Both the position numbers and the translations under genes were made by a program. The notes under the pieces are model-generated. The model worked only from the letters and a program-made list of their open reading frames with translations. It ran no database searches and was not told the DNA's origin. From an uncultured Clostridium sp. (lineage in GTDB: Bacteria; Bacillota; Clostridia; TANB77; CAG-508), in assembly GCA_947567695.1 (NCBI GenBank), contig CANONT010000011.1:1-41645 (forward strand): DNA of 41,645 bases, given 5' to 3'. This document shows positions 1-9,185 of this stretch, in pieces; position 1 is the first letter of the stretch, and every line of letters starts with the position of its first letter.

Positions 1-174
1 CTTTTACTTCGCTCATTTCTCCTTTTAATTCTTGTACTGAATTCTCTAAGTTATGCACTGTTCCTTTTACTTCGCTCATTTCTCCTTTTAATTCTTGTAC
101 TGAATTCTCTAAGTTATGTACTGTTCCTTTTACTTCGCTCATTTCTCCTTTTAATTCTTGTACTGAATCTTCTA
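1..174. repeat. 63-bp tandem repeat inside the coiled-coil gene
   Basis: Copies lie at 1-63, 64-126 and 127 to about 174. The first two differ at one base; the third diverges at its promoter-proximal end. The unit is a multiple of three, so copy-number change keeps the reading frame and lengthens or shortens the coiled coil by three heptads. The array continues past the window edge. Confidence 0.9.
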
Positions 175-232
175 GGTTGTTGACTTTTTTCATATATGGT
201 TGTAAATTTTGCCAAAGTTCATCTACTGTCAT
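1..232 (-). CDS. Coiled-coil repeat protein, 5' part only (runs off the left edge)
   Basis: The gene starts with ATG at 232 behind a good ribosome binding site (GGGAGG, about 8 bases upstream) and stays open to the window edge, giving 77 codons. The protein begins MTVDELWQNLQPYMKKVNNL and continues as near-identical 21-residue repeats around ELKGEMSEVKGTVHNLEN. Twenty-one residues is three heptads, and hydrophobic residues (L, V, M) fall at heptad spacing, so this is a coiled coil. There is no signal peptide or membrane segment in the visible part. I do not recognise a family; short cytoplasmic coiled-coil proteins like this occur near phage and cell-surface genes. Function unknown. Confidence 0.75.
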   Translation of the reverse strand, partial: MTVDELWQNLQPYMKKVNNLEDSVQELKGEMSEVKGTVHNLENSVQELKGEMSEVKGTVHNLENSVQELKGEMSEVK

Positions 233-275
233 AGTTATTTCCTCCCTTCTTTGTTCAAATTACTTATATCGATTT

Positions 276-304
276 ATTATAATATTTCTCTTAATTATCA
301 AAAA
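276..304 (-). promoter_or_regulatory. Possible promoter of the coiled-coil gene
   Basis: A perfect TATAAT (276-281 on the minus strand) lies 44 bases upstream of the start codon. The -35 at 17-base spacing is only TTTTTG, so this is a weak call. I see nothing else between this site and the terminator at 361-412. Confidence 0.3.
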
Positions 305-360
305 AATAATTGAAATAAAAATAAGTTGTGATATAAAATCCATGAATTAAAACTACAAAT

Positions 361-412
361 TAGAATAAAAGTTTATCTATAAAAAACATAGATAAATTAT
401 GTTTTTATTCTA
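361..412 (-). terminator. Terminator-like hairpin closing the MBOAT/SGNH unit
   Basis: The outer arms 361-370 and 403-412 pair perfectly over 10 bases and the inner arms 372-380 and 388-396 pair over 9. The outer arm supplies A- and T-runs on both strands, so it could act in both directions. It lies 70 bases beyond the stop of the SGNH gene. Confidence 0.7.
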
Positions 413-481
413 ACACATCTATCTATGATTTTCAACTATTTTATATTTTTTTATCTAATTTTAGTTTTACCAAATATTTAT

Positions 482-1738
482 CTAAAACCAAACTGTTTCA
501 ATTTCTTTTCCGACTCTATTATCATATATAGTAATTTTTATAGTTTTATCTTGATTATCTTCAAAAGCTGTATCATCTATTTGATAATTATTTTCTAAAT
601 TAGCAAGTAATCGTTGAAAAGTGCTTCCCTCTTGTATTTCTTTTTTACTTGATAGCTTTATTTCAAATTTAATATCTTTCTCTCCATAAAGTAACATTAA
701 ATAATTATTTAAACTTTGTTTATTCTTCCTTAAACTACTAATTTTCATATCTATATAATGATTATAATCTTCGTTCCAAAAAGAATAGTTTTTGTTTTCT
801 CTTTGATCTAGTATATCATAATTTTCCATTATATAACGACCTAAATAATCTGTAACTTTTCTAGCTCCTGACACATTCAAATGTTGATTCTTATCAAAGA
901 AGTCTATATCATAGTCTACTATATCCATATTAAGAAAATTAATATAATTAATATTATATTCATTACATATAGTTTGTACATATTTGGAAACTGCTATTTC
1001 ATCATATGATGGAATATAAGGATTACATGTAACTAATACTTCGATTCTATTTGCTTGGCAATACTCGATAATTTTTCTTAAATACTTCATATTTACAGTT
1101 TCTTCTTTATCAAATATATCTACTGAATCGAATGCAATCATCTCATCAGTTTCAGCAACATTTATTTTATATTCTGCCCCCTTCTCATATTTATTAATGT
1201 ATTTAAAGTCTTCCTGACTTAAATTATTCCATCTTGCATGATATATTGAAAAATTAAATAAATATTCCATTATATTATCAAGAATCTTTTCTTCTCCACA
1301 TAAATCTCTTATAGCTAGATATTTGCTATAAGATAATGGATATGGATCAAATGTAGCATGCATTGAATCAGTAGAATTATTAAAGGATGTTTTTCTATTA
1401 TGCAATATCATATAAGTATCCAATACTATCATTTTAGGTTTCTTTTCTTTGCATGCAAGTAGCAAATTATAATAGGAAACTGCTGGTGTTGCACTACGAC
1501 TTCCCATATTATAAGAAATTATACCATATTTATTCCATAATTCCATTGGATATATACTTACAAACATATGACTACTTCCAAAAAACAATACATCAAAATT
1601 TTCTTTTTGATTAAAAAAATCTGCTGTTTTTTGATAGGCATATTTTCGTTTCGTTATATTATATACCATGTCTAAACATATCAATAATAGGAATAAAAAA
1701 ATTATCACTTTAATTATTGCATATATTCTCTTTTTCAT
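482..1738 (-). CDS. SGNH/DltD-like O-acyl transfer partner of the MBOAT protein
   Basis: A 418-residue membrane-anchored protein. One N-terminal hydrophobic segment (about residues 8-27) is followed by an extracytoplasmic domain. The nucleophile motif is FFGSSHM near residue 53 (GxS block). The late DxxH-type block, FDKNQHLNVSGA near residues 283-294, supplies the catalytic Asp and His. This is the DltD/AlgX/AlgJ-type arrangement; such proteins work with an MBOAT acyltransferase to O-acetylate an exported glycan. It lies 11 bases downstream of the MBOAT gene, in the same unit. The gene is intact although its partner is broken. The acceptor polymer cannot be read from sequence; an esterase role is the alternative. 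Confidence 0.75.
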   Translation of the reverse strand: MKKRIYAIIKVIIFLFLLLICLDMVYNITKRKYAYQKTADFFNQKENFDVLFFGSSHMFVSIYPMELWNKYGIISYNMGSRSATPAVSYYNLLLACKEKKPKMIVLDTYMILHNRKTSFNNSTDSMHATFDPYPLSYSKYLAIRDLCGEEKILDNIMEYLFNFSIYHARWNNLSQEDFKYINKYEKGAEYKINVAETDEMIAFDSVDIFDKEETVNMKYLRKIIEYCQANRIEVLVTCNPYIPSYDEIAVSKYVQTICNEYNINYINFLNMDIVDYDIDFFDKNQHLNVSGARKVTDYLGRYIMENYDILDQRENKNYSFWNEDYNHYIDMKISSLRKNKQSLNNYLMLLYGEKDIKFEIKLSSKKEIQEGSTFQRLLANLENNYQIDDTAFEDNQDKTIKITIYDNRVGKEIETVWF

Positions 1739-1749
1739 ATCTCTCTCCT

Positions 1750-3244
1750 TTAAAATTGAAAGTATATAAAAGAACTTTCATTAAATACTGGACCCCAAAT
1801 TCCAAAAACTAATACAGCTAAGATACTTATGATATAAAAACTCCATCGAAACCATCTTTCCTGCTTATAGATCCATTCTCTTACACGATATCCTTTCCAT
1901 TTTATAAAATCCACTATCAATAAAATTAGAATTGCTATAATCATAAGTTGAAAATTCCTTCTATCTAATCCTAACTTATATAAACTTTCATCAAATAATA
2001 TCCATGGATTATATTCTGTAAATATACTTTCGATCATTTTTAAAGCTGTTTTAAAACTATTGGCTCTAAAAAATATCCATGTAAAATCTATTAATAGGAA
2101 CGTTGTAACTATTTTGTATATTTTGTGACTAGCTGTTTCTCTATTTAAATGTAATTTTTTAACAATCCAATCACGTAGGCTCTTCAATCTTTCCCCTATA
2201 ATCTGGAAAATTCCGATTTAAAGCTCCCCATACTATAAATGACCATTGTGCTCCATGCCATAATCCACTTACAATAAATACAATCATTAAATTTATATAT
2301 TTTCTTAATTTTCCTTTTCTGTTCCCTCCTAGTGGTATATACAAATAATCTCTAAACCAACTAGAAAGTGATATATGCCATCTTCTCCAAAATTCTGCAA
2401 CAGACATTGACATATAAGGTGCATTAAAGTTTTCCATTAATTCAAATCCCATAACTTTTGCTGCACCTATTGCAATAGTTGAATAACCTGAAAAATCACA
2501 ATATATCTGGAAAGCAAAAAGAATAGCTGCAACCACAATGTACATTCCTCCATATTGTGGAAATTTGTTAAATACAGTATCTACAAATATTGCCACTCTA
2601 TCTGCAATTACAATTTTTTAAAAACCACCCCAAATCATAAGTAATAAACCATCTTTTACTCGCTGTCCATCAAAGTAATGTTTTTCATGTACTTGCTTTA
2701 ATAAATTTTTAGATCTTTCAATTGGTCCTGCTACAAGTTGTGGAAAAAAAGAGACAAATAATGCATATTTTAAGAAATTCCTTTCTGCTATTACGTCCCC
2801 ACGATATACATCTACTGTATAACTTAATGCCTGAAATATGTAAAATGAAATTCCAACTGGTAAGATTACATCAAATGATGGATTGATAACTTGTATATTT
2901 AGATAACTTAAAACTCTATTTATATTCTCTACTGCAAAATCGAAATATTTAAATAAAAATAATATTGATAGATTTATAAGGAAGCTCAATGCTACCAATA
3001 TTTTCTTGCTACTGATTCTTTTCTTGTCCTCTTTAATTTTATCTGCTCTTATTATGAATAAACCACTTACATATGTTATACCCGTTGAAAATAATAAAAT
3101 TAATGCATATTTTGCATTCCAACACATATAAAAATAATAACTTGCCAGCAAAAGCCAAATGTATCTTATCTTGTGTGGTATTAAATAATATACTAGTGTT
3201 ACAATTGGAAAAAATATTAAAAAGTTATATGAGTTAAATAACAT
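1750..3244 (-). pseudogene. MBOAT (AlgI-like) O-acyltransferase broken by one stop and one frameshift
   Basis: Three pieces together give a normal AlgI/DltB-like protein of about 490 residues. The N-terminal part (from 3244) starts MLFNSYNFLIFFPIVTLVYY. The middle part holds FCDFSGYS-like (YCDFSGYS), EFWRRWHISLSSWFRDY and the active-site histidine motif SGLWHGAQW. The C-terminal part (from about 2214) reads SLRDWIVKKL to the stop. Two lesions are visible. An in-frame TAA at 2618-2620 sits where relatives have Lys in WGxFKKIVIADR; the frame is the same on both sides. A one-base excess at 2213-2215 follows: the zero frame reads AAT CGG, and dropping the C restores ALNGIFQIIGERLKSLRD. The shift matches two others in this window and may be recoding; the stop is unexplained. 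Family role: moves acetyl groups across the membrane onto an exported polymer. Confidence 0.85.
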
Positions 3245-3292
3245 TTGTCTCCTCCTTGATATATTTCAACAAAATATTTCTTTTTTCGCTTT

Positions 3293-3321
3293 ATTATACA
3301 TGTGAACAATGTAGTTGTTAA
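3293..3321 (-). promoter_or_regulatory. Sigma-A promoter of the MBOAT/SGNH unit
   Basis: TTAACA (3316-3321), a 17-base spacer, then TATAAT (3293-3298), read on the minus strand. Transcription should start near 3287, giving a leader of about 43 bases with a ribosome binding site (AGGAGG) just before the ATG at 3244. With the terminator at 3381-3418 it makes the acylation pair a separate transcription unit. Confidence 0.8.
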
Positions 3322-3380
3322 TACTGAACATAATATATTTTTTCCAAACACTTTTCTACCAAATGCATTTTTTCTATAAC

Positions 3381-3418
3381 AAAAAATGACATTCAACTAC
3401 AAACGTAGTGAACATCAT
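3381..3418 (-). terminator. Rho-independent terminator after UDP-glucose dehydrogenase
   Basis: Arms 3405-3418 and 3386-3400 pair with few mismatches around a four-base loop (3401-3404). On the minus strand the hairpin is followed at once by six T (3380s). It lies 14 bases past the dehydrogenase stop and closes the main polysaccharide operon. Confidence 0.8.
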
Positions 3419-3431
3419 TTATATTTACTCT

Positions 3432-4733
3432 TTATCTACCAATTGAATAATATTCAACCCCTATTCCTTTCATTTCTTGTAAATCATATATATTTCTTCC
3501 ATCATAAACCAGTGGTGTTTTCATCAAATCTTTATATTGTTTCGGTTGTACCTCTTTAATCTCTTTCCATTCTGTAAAAACAAAACAAACACTAGCATCT
3601 TCTAAAGCTTCTTCTGGTTTTTCTACATAAGTAATCTGGTCTGGATATTTCTTTTTAAAATTATCAACTGCCACTGGATCATAAGCATAGATTTTAGCAC
3701 CTTGTTTTAGTAGTAATTCCACATTATCTAAAGATGGAGCCTCTCTTAAATCATCCGTTCCTGGTTTAAAAGCCAATCCTAATACTGCTACTTTTAGCCC
3801 ATTAAACGTAATCAATCGATCACAAGCCTTTTGATATAACTTTGTTTTTTGTTCTGCATTAACATCCACTGCTGCTTCCACCGTTTTCAATTTATATCCA
3901 TGTTGTTTTGCTATATATTTAAGAGCTTTTGTATCTTTTGGGAAACAAGAACCCCCATATCCAATACCTGCTTTTAAGAAATTAGCTCCAATTCTTGGAT
4001 CATAGCTCATTCCTTCTGCCACATCTTCAATATTGGCTCCCACTAATTCACAAAGATTAGCTATATCATTCATATAGGATATCTTTAATGCCAAGAAATC
4101 ATTGGAAGCATATTTTATCATTTCAGCACTTCTTCTACTAACAGAAACAATTGGCAAATGGAATGGCTCATAAATGTCCATCAACATTTTTTCTGCTTCT
4201 TTGCTTTCCGTCCCAATAATGATTCTTTTTGCTTCTAAAGTATCTCTTACTGCTGTTCCTTGTGCTAAAAATTCAGGATTACTTGCCACTTCCACTTTTA
4301 CATCATGCACTAAAAAATCTTTGATAAATTGTTCTACTTTATCATTCGTTCCAATTGGCACGGTTGATTTTACAACTACTAGACAATCTTTCTCTATATT
4401 TTCTGCAATTTGTCTTGAAACAGTTGCTATATAACTTAAATTTGCTGAACCATCTGGCTGTTCTGGTGTTCCAACACCTATAAAGATGGCATCTGCTTGT
4501 TGATAAGCCTTTTTGTAATCTGTTGTATAGTCTAATCTTCCCTCTTTATAATTTTTTTGCATTAATGCTTCTAAATCTTGCTCATAAATGGGAGACACTC
4601 CACTTTTCATCAATTCAACCTTTTTTTCATCTACATCGACACATATTACATCATGTCCTCTTTCTGCAAAACATACCCCTGCCACTAATCCTACATATCC
4701 TGTTCCTGCTACCGCTATTTTATATTGTTTCAT
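3432..4733 (-). CDS. ugd: UDP-glucose 6-dehydrogenase
   Basis: A 433-residue cytoplasmic enzyme that oxidises UDP-glucose to UDP-glucuronate with two NAD+. The N-terminal Rossmann site is GTGYVGLVAG (residues 10-19). The conserved Glu of NPEFLAQG is near 154, Lys207 and Asn211 lie in EMIKYASNDF, and the catalytic cysteine is Cys263 in GYGGSCFPKDTKAL. The C-terminal UDP-binding domain starts near residue 310 (VAVLGLAFKPGTDDLREAPS). Length and all key residues are normal. It is the last gene of the long polysaccharide operon and feeds the UDP-glucuronate epimerase next to it. TuaD would be the Bacillus equivalent name. Confidence 0.95.
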   Translation of the reverse strand: MKQYKIAVAGTGYVGLVAGVCFAERGHDVICVDVDEKKVELMKSGVSPIYEQDLEALMQKNYKEGRLDYTTDYKKAYQQADAIFIGVGTPEQPDGSANLSYIATVSRQIAENIEKDCLVVVKSTVPIGTNDKVEQFIKDFLVHDVKVEVASNPEFLAQGTAVRDTLEAKRIIIGTESKEAEKMLMDIYEPFHLPIVSVSRRSAEMIKYASNDFLALKISYMNDIANLCELVGANIEDVAEGMSYDPRIGANFLKAGIGYGGSCFPKDTKALKYIAKQHGYKLKTVEAAVDVNAEQKTKLYQKACDRLITFNGLKVAVLGLAFKPGTDDLREAPSLDNVELLLKQGAKIYAYDPVAVDNFKKKYPDQITYVEKPEEALEDASVCFVFTEWKEIKEVQPKQYKDLMKTPLVYDGRNIYDLQEMKGIGVEYYSIGR

Positions 4734-4753
4734 CCTTTACACTTCCTTCATTT

Positions 4754-5728
4754 TTATTTATATAATTCTTGATTCTCTTTATACCAATCAATAAATTTTT
4801 TGATTCCTTCTTCAAATGTCGTCTTGGGCTCATACCCTATCAATTCTTTTGCCTTTGTGATATCGGCAAAAGTTCGATCTACATCACCTGGTTGCATTGG
4901 TAATTGCTTGATTTTGGGATCTATCTTCAAAACTTTAGCTATGGTTTCGATCATTTCTTTTAATGATGTTGGAGATGAGTTCCCTATATTTAGTATTTCA
5001 TATACATCTTTATTTTCTAATGTATAATTACATGCTTTTACAATTCCCTCTACAATATCATCAATATACGTATAATCCCTTGAAGTAGTTCCATCTCCAA
5101 ACATTGGTATTTCTTTTTCTGCTAACATCAATCTTGTAAATTTGTTAATCGCTAAATCTGGTCTTTGTTTTGGTCCATAAACGGTAAAAAATCTCAGCAT
5201 CATTACATTCATGTCAAATAATTTATGATACACATGTGTCATAACTTCATTGGCTTTTTTGGTTGCCGCATAAGGGCTAATCGCATAATCTACTACCATA
5301 TCTTCTCTAAATGGTACCTCTTTGCAATTTCCATATACACTACTTGATGATGCCATAACTAAATTTTGTATTTTATGATTTTTCATCTCTTCTAATATAT
5401 TTTGTGTTCCTAAGCAATTCACTTCTTGATAAAGTACAGGATTTTCTATCGATGGTCGTACACCTGCCATGGCTGCTAAATGCATGACAATATCGATTTT
5501 ATTTTCATCAAAAATTTTCTTGATGGCTTGTCCATCTCTTATATCATTTCTATAAATTCTATAATTTTCATTAGGTTCAAATTTTAATATATTATTTTCT
5601 TTAATTTTCGGATCATAAAAATTACAAAAATTATCAATAGCAACAACCTTGTTCCCTTCTTTTAATAATCTTTCTGTTAAGCTCGAGCCAATAAATCCCG
5701 CTCCCCCAGTAATAAAATAAGTTTTCAT
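4754..5728 (-). CDS. UDP-glucuronate 4-epimerase (extended SDR)
   Basis: A 324-residue enzyme. The NAD site is TGGAGFIGS (residues 7-15), the catalytic serines lie in MASSSSVYG (about 126-133), and Tyr153/Lys157 form the YxxxK motif in SPYAATKKANE. The stretch LRFFTVYGPKQRPDLA is typical of UDP-glucuronate 4-epimerases, which turn UDP-GlcA into UDP-GalA, and the gene directly precedes ugd. Its ATG overlaps the stop of the upstream acyltransferase by four bases, which suggests translational coupling. UDP-glucose 4-epimerase activity is less likely because a clear galE is present at 19006-20034. Confidence 0.85.
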   Translation of the reverse strand: MKTYFITGGAGFIGSSLTERLLKEGNKVVAIDNFCNFYDPKIKENNILKFEPNENYRIYRNDIRDGQAIKKIFDENKIDIVMHLAAMAGVRPSIENPVLYQEVNCLGTQNILEEMKNHKIQNLVMASSSSVYGNCKEVPFREDMVVDYAISPYAATKKANEVMTHVYHKLFDMNVMMLRFFTVYGPKQRPDLAINKFTRLMLAEKEIPMFGDGTTSRDYTYIDDIVEGIVKACNYTLENKDVYEILNIGNSSPTSLKEMIETIAKVLKIDPKIKQLPMQPGDVDRTFADITKAKELIGYEPKTTFEEGIKKFIDWYKENQELYK

Positions 5729-6828
5729 TCTTCTTCCTCCATTATCTTACAAAATTTTTCATTTACATGATCTAATTTTCCATCCATTTTTTGCATTATT
5801 TTTGTCTTTTTGCATAAATCAAAAATCTTTCTTCTGATTAGATCTATCACCATACTTATTAAGAATATCCCAATTACTACCATAAGAAAATGTAATATTA
5901 AGAATGGTGTATTCACAAACTCAAATTCCCCCATAACTTTTTTCCATAACAATGATCTAAAATTAGGATTATTATGTATTAAATATATTGCGAATGTACT
6001 GGATGCCATTTTCCCAATTATGTTATTAATTTTTTCATTTGTTATCTTAATTTCTTTAAAATATAAGAAAAAGCACATCATAGAAATGAAATTTAATATA
6101 TTGACAGACTGTAGCAATCGATTCATATTTATCCCAAAATATTTTCCTGAGATCGTTCTAACAATTGCAATTACTGTAGCTATCAATAAAGGAGTTATAA
6201 AACAAAGTTTTTTATTTATTTCTTTGTTCCAATATAACCTTATATATCCTCCTAACATATATACATAGATAAGCCAACTTACATGATTTCCATTGATACT
6301 TGGTTCAATATAAGTATTATTGGGAAATATTGACTTTACAACAACTATTATACCAAATAGGATAATCAATAGCAATTGATATTGCTTTTTATTGAAACTT
6401 AATAGTAGTTTGTTAATAAATGGTATTAAAATATATAAAGCAATATATGCAGTTACAAACCAATAAATTCCCGCAGAAAAAGGCAAAAATGATTTTATGA
6501 TTGTTACCAATTGTAATTTTCTTCCAAGTATCATAGAAGCTATTAACAGGCTGATAGAATAAAATAATGTCAATCCCCAAATATATAATACTTTTTTTAA
6601 TTTCATTTTCGTTTTAATCATATAATATCCAGTTATTAAAACATATAAATTAACAGATATCATAGCTAAGGCTTTAATGGCATCGATCCATATATAATTG
6701 AAGCTGTATAATTCTAGTCTTTTCTCTAGCCCAGAATGACTAATATAATGCAAAGCTACAATTAATAACATTGCTATAATCCTTAATAATTCAAAATTCA
6801 TATCTCTTGGTTTAACTTGTTCTTCCAC
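5725..6828 (-). CDS. Membrane acyltransferase, family 3 (intact)
   Basis: A 367-residue integral membrane protein with about ten hydrophobic segments. The N-terminal block RDMNFELLRIIAMLLIVALHY carries the conserved Arg and the histidine (His in VALHYI, near residue 27) of the acyltransferase-3 family. These proteins transfer acetyl or other acyl groups to sugars of exported glycans. The gene overlaps the preceding broken acyltransferase by 17 bases and the following epimerase by four. It is the only complete multi-membrane acyltransferase in the locus; the other two are interrupted. A charged cytoplasmic tail closes the protein. The sugar modified is unknown. Confidence 0.85.
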   Translation of the reverse strand: MEEQVKPRDMNFELLRIIAMLLIVALHYISHSGLEKRLELYSFNYIWIDAIKALAMISVNLYVLITGYYMIKTKMKLKKVLYIWGLTLFYSISLLIASMILGRKLQLVTIIKSFLPFSAGIYWFVTAYIALYILIPFINKLLLSFNKKQYQLLLIILFGIIVVVKSIFPNNTYIEPSINGNHVSWLIYVYMLGGYIRLYWNKEINKKLCFITPLLIATVIAIVRTISGKYFGINMNRLLQSVNILNFISMMCFFLYFKEIKITNEKINNIIGKMASSTFAIYLIHNNPNFRSLLWKKVMGEFEFVNTPFLILHFLMVVIGIFLISMVIDLIRRKIFDLCKKTKIMQKMDGKLDHVNEKFCKIMEEEE

Positions 6829-7865
6829 TCAAATTCCCCTTTTGGCTGTTTTTAAACTTTTCTTTCATAATCTCACTCATTCTTTTTTGTATTGGTACCT
6901 CATAATATTTATACATAAAAGCAGATATACCTAGCATGATACAAGTTACAACAAGAGTATACATTAGCATATACTGATGAAAAACAAAAATCATTCCAAA
7001 AAGCATCTGGTATCCTATATTTTGATGTAATAGATAAGTAATATAAGATATATTTCCTATTCCATTTATTAATTTGTTATCTAAAATAGTTATTTTTTCT
7101 TTAATAGCATGTACAAAAATGAACAAAAATATTTCTATTCCAATAAAGACTATAACATTCTGAGTGAATAAACACATAATTTGAGAAAATACAAATAGAA
7201 AAATATATTTCCTTTTATGCATTATTTCTTCTTTGTCTTTCAAAAGTTCCTTTAACGCTATTCCCATCATTAGAAAAATCATGTATTGACCGCCTAACAA
7301 ATTATGTAGTAACGAAAATGGACTTAGATACAAAGATAAAACTTTCGTTGTAAAATTAGCAACCATCCACAAAATAAATAAATTTATTTTATCTATTTTA
7401 TATTTCTTTTCTATCCATGCAATTACTGCTATGATAACATTAAATAATATCAAATATGTTAAATACCAATGGGCACCATCAATATATTCCCCTCCAATAT
7501 ATCCATTTAGCATGATTATATTTAACAAATAATCCAAAAAACTTGCTTCTCTTCCTGGCAATCCGAAACACCTTTACACTAATAAAAATAACAGTAAGGC
7601 ATAAGAGATACGCTGGATATAATCTTGCTATTCTTTTTACTAAATGTTGTTTCATATTATAGTTATTCGTATCTTTGGGAAAAATAAAATATCCAGATAT
7701 AATAAAAAATCCTGCTACTCCTATAATTCCCCAAAACTCCAAAGTAAAAAAGTTAATGGTTTGTATTTGATATAATTCTTGAAATCGATAGGTATAATGA
7801 TAAAAAACTATCATTAACATTAAAATTCCTTTTAAAGAATCAATTTGTCTATTTTTCATTTGCAC
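6812..7865 (-). pseudogene. Membrane acyltransferase, family 3, split by a +1 shift at a CGG codon
   Basis: The first frame (from the GTG at 7865 or ATG at 7859; no clear ribosome binding site) gives MKNRQIDSLKGILMLMIVFYHYTYRF, with the conserved family-3 His, and runs to RLYPAYLLCLTVIFISVKVF. The second frame continues GLPGREASFLDYLLNIIMLNGYIG..AHWYLTYL to the stop at 6812. The two join perfectly if one C at 7565 is skipped: the zero frame reads TTT CGG ATT, the restored frame TTT GGA TTG. Together they make a normal protein of about 350 residues. AAAGGTG lies three bases before the TTT, like the internal Shine-Dalgarno of prfB frameshift sites. It may be a pseudogene, a sequence error or a recoded gene. 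Confidence 0.85.
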
Positions 7866-7886
7866 ACAAAACTAATATTTTAGTTA

Positions 7887-9185
7887 TTAGTTATCCTCCT
7901 CACTCTTTTGAATTCCTACTGCCTCTTTTTTCTTACCAAAATATCCTTTTATTTTATCCATATCCTTTTTATTAAAAACTAATCCTTCATACCAATGCAA
8001 ATGATAATCTTTTATAAAACTGATATAAAATATCAATCCACAAATACTATAAGAAAATACCGTTGAAATAGCAGCCCCAAACTTTCCACACAAAGGAATA
8101 AAAATGAAATTTGTAATAATATTAGCGATCACACTAACTAATAATATGAAAAAACATTTATTTTGCTTTCCATTTGCCATATATAATGGACTAATAATCT
8201 TATAAAGTACCATACTAGGTATGCCAAAGAAAATAATACAAGTCACAGGATAAGCATTTAAATATTCCTCTCCAAATAAAATATGAATAATAAGTTTTCC
8301 AAATATAAGGATAAAAATTATAATAAAAATAGTTATTACAATATTTATTTTTAAAACAAATTTTATCTCATCAACAGAATCATTTTTGGCTGTTCTTGCA
8401 TAAATAACTTCTTTAAAAGCATCTGGAATTAGCCACACATATTGTGCCAACTTTGACCCAACTGAATATAATCCAATTTCTACATAAGGTACAAATATTT
8501 TTAACATCAAGACATCAATTCTATAATTTAGTTCTATCAATAATTTAGTAAGCATAGCCACAAAACCAAATTTGAATAAAAATGTTATAAATCTTTTATT
8601 TACCTTAAATAGTTTTGGTACATACTTACATTTCACTAAATATGCTATTATATATGCTAAATCTTTAAATACTAATATGTATAATAAAATATAGATTGTT
8701 TGAGGCACAAATAGATAAGCAAGTATTGTTAATATCATATCAATCGAATAATTTACGATCTGCAAAACCTGCCTATATCTAATAAATTCTACCATTCCAA
8801 TCATTTGCAACTGTGATGTTAAAACTTGGACTGGCACTAATATAGATACCAATACCACTGTCTTATCTTTTGTCACAATCCCAATAATAATTCCAATGAT
8901 TAAATATAGGATAAACTGTAACATAAAAATATCTAAATATGACTTTAATTGTTCTTCTTTTTTTTGTCTTTTTACAAATGGGTAAGATTCATAAAATCCA
9001 AACCCCAAAACAACAGCCAAAATTGTAGCTATGTTAGTTATATAGGTATATTCCCCTTTTAGAGAAGGTCCCAGATATCTATTAATAAGAGATATTGTAA
9101 CAATACCTGTTAATATATTTAAGGCTTTCTGTAAGATAGAGAATACATAGTCATTTTTCAATAGTTTTTTTAGTTTATTTATCAT
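7887..9185 (-). CDS. wzx: Polysaccharide repeat-unit flippase (Wzx type)
   Basis: A 432-residue integral membrane protein with about twelve to fourteen hydrophobic segments and very few soluble loops. The N-terminus NDYVFSILQKALNILTGIVTISLINRYLGPSLKGEY is typical of the polysaccharide transport (MOP/MATE-like) superfamily. Its role is to flip undecaprenyl-diphosphate-linked repeat units across the membrane. It overlaps the 3' end of the polymerase gene by 11 bases. The C-terminal 35 residues are charged and probably cytoplasmic. The symbol is by function; the family is too divergent for orthology. Confidence 0.85.
   Translation of the reverse strand: MINKLKKLLKNDYVFSILQKALNILTGIVTISLINRYLGPSLKGEYTYITNIATILAVVLGFGFYESYPFVKRQKKEEQLKSYLDIFMLQFILYLIIGIIIGIVTKDKTVVLVSILVPVQVLTSQLQMIGMVEFIRYRQVLQIVNYSIDMILTILAYLFVPQTIYILLYILVFKDLAYIIAYLVKCKYVPKLFKVNKRFITFLFKFGFVAMLTKLLIELNYRIDVLMLKIFVPYVEIGLYSVGSKLAQYVWLIPDAFKEVIYARTAKNDSVDEIKFVLKINIVITIFIIIFILIFGKLIIHILFGEEYLNAYPVTCIIFFGIPSMVLYKIISPLYMANGKQNKCFFILLVSVIANIITNFIFIPLCGKFGAAISTVFSYSICGLIFYISFIKDYHLHWYEGLVFNKKDMDKIKGYFGKKKEAVGIQKSEEDN

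Noticed and set aside
1..189. CRISPR-like array
   Set aside because: The 63-bp units are directly adjacent with no spacers and read as in-frame coiled-coil heptads.
2213..2215. CGG reassigned to another amino acid instead of a frameshift
   Set aside because: Any one-codon reading of CGG leaves all three genes out of frame downstream; only dropping one base restores homologous sequence.
2610..2625. Frameshift slippage on the T5A6 run at the MBOAT stop
   Set aside because: The frame is the same before and after the TAA, so a single slip would not restore the protein.
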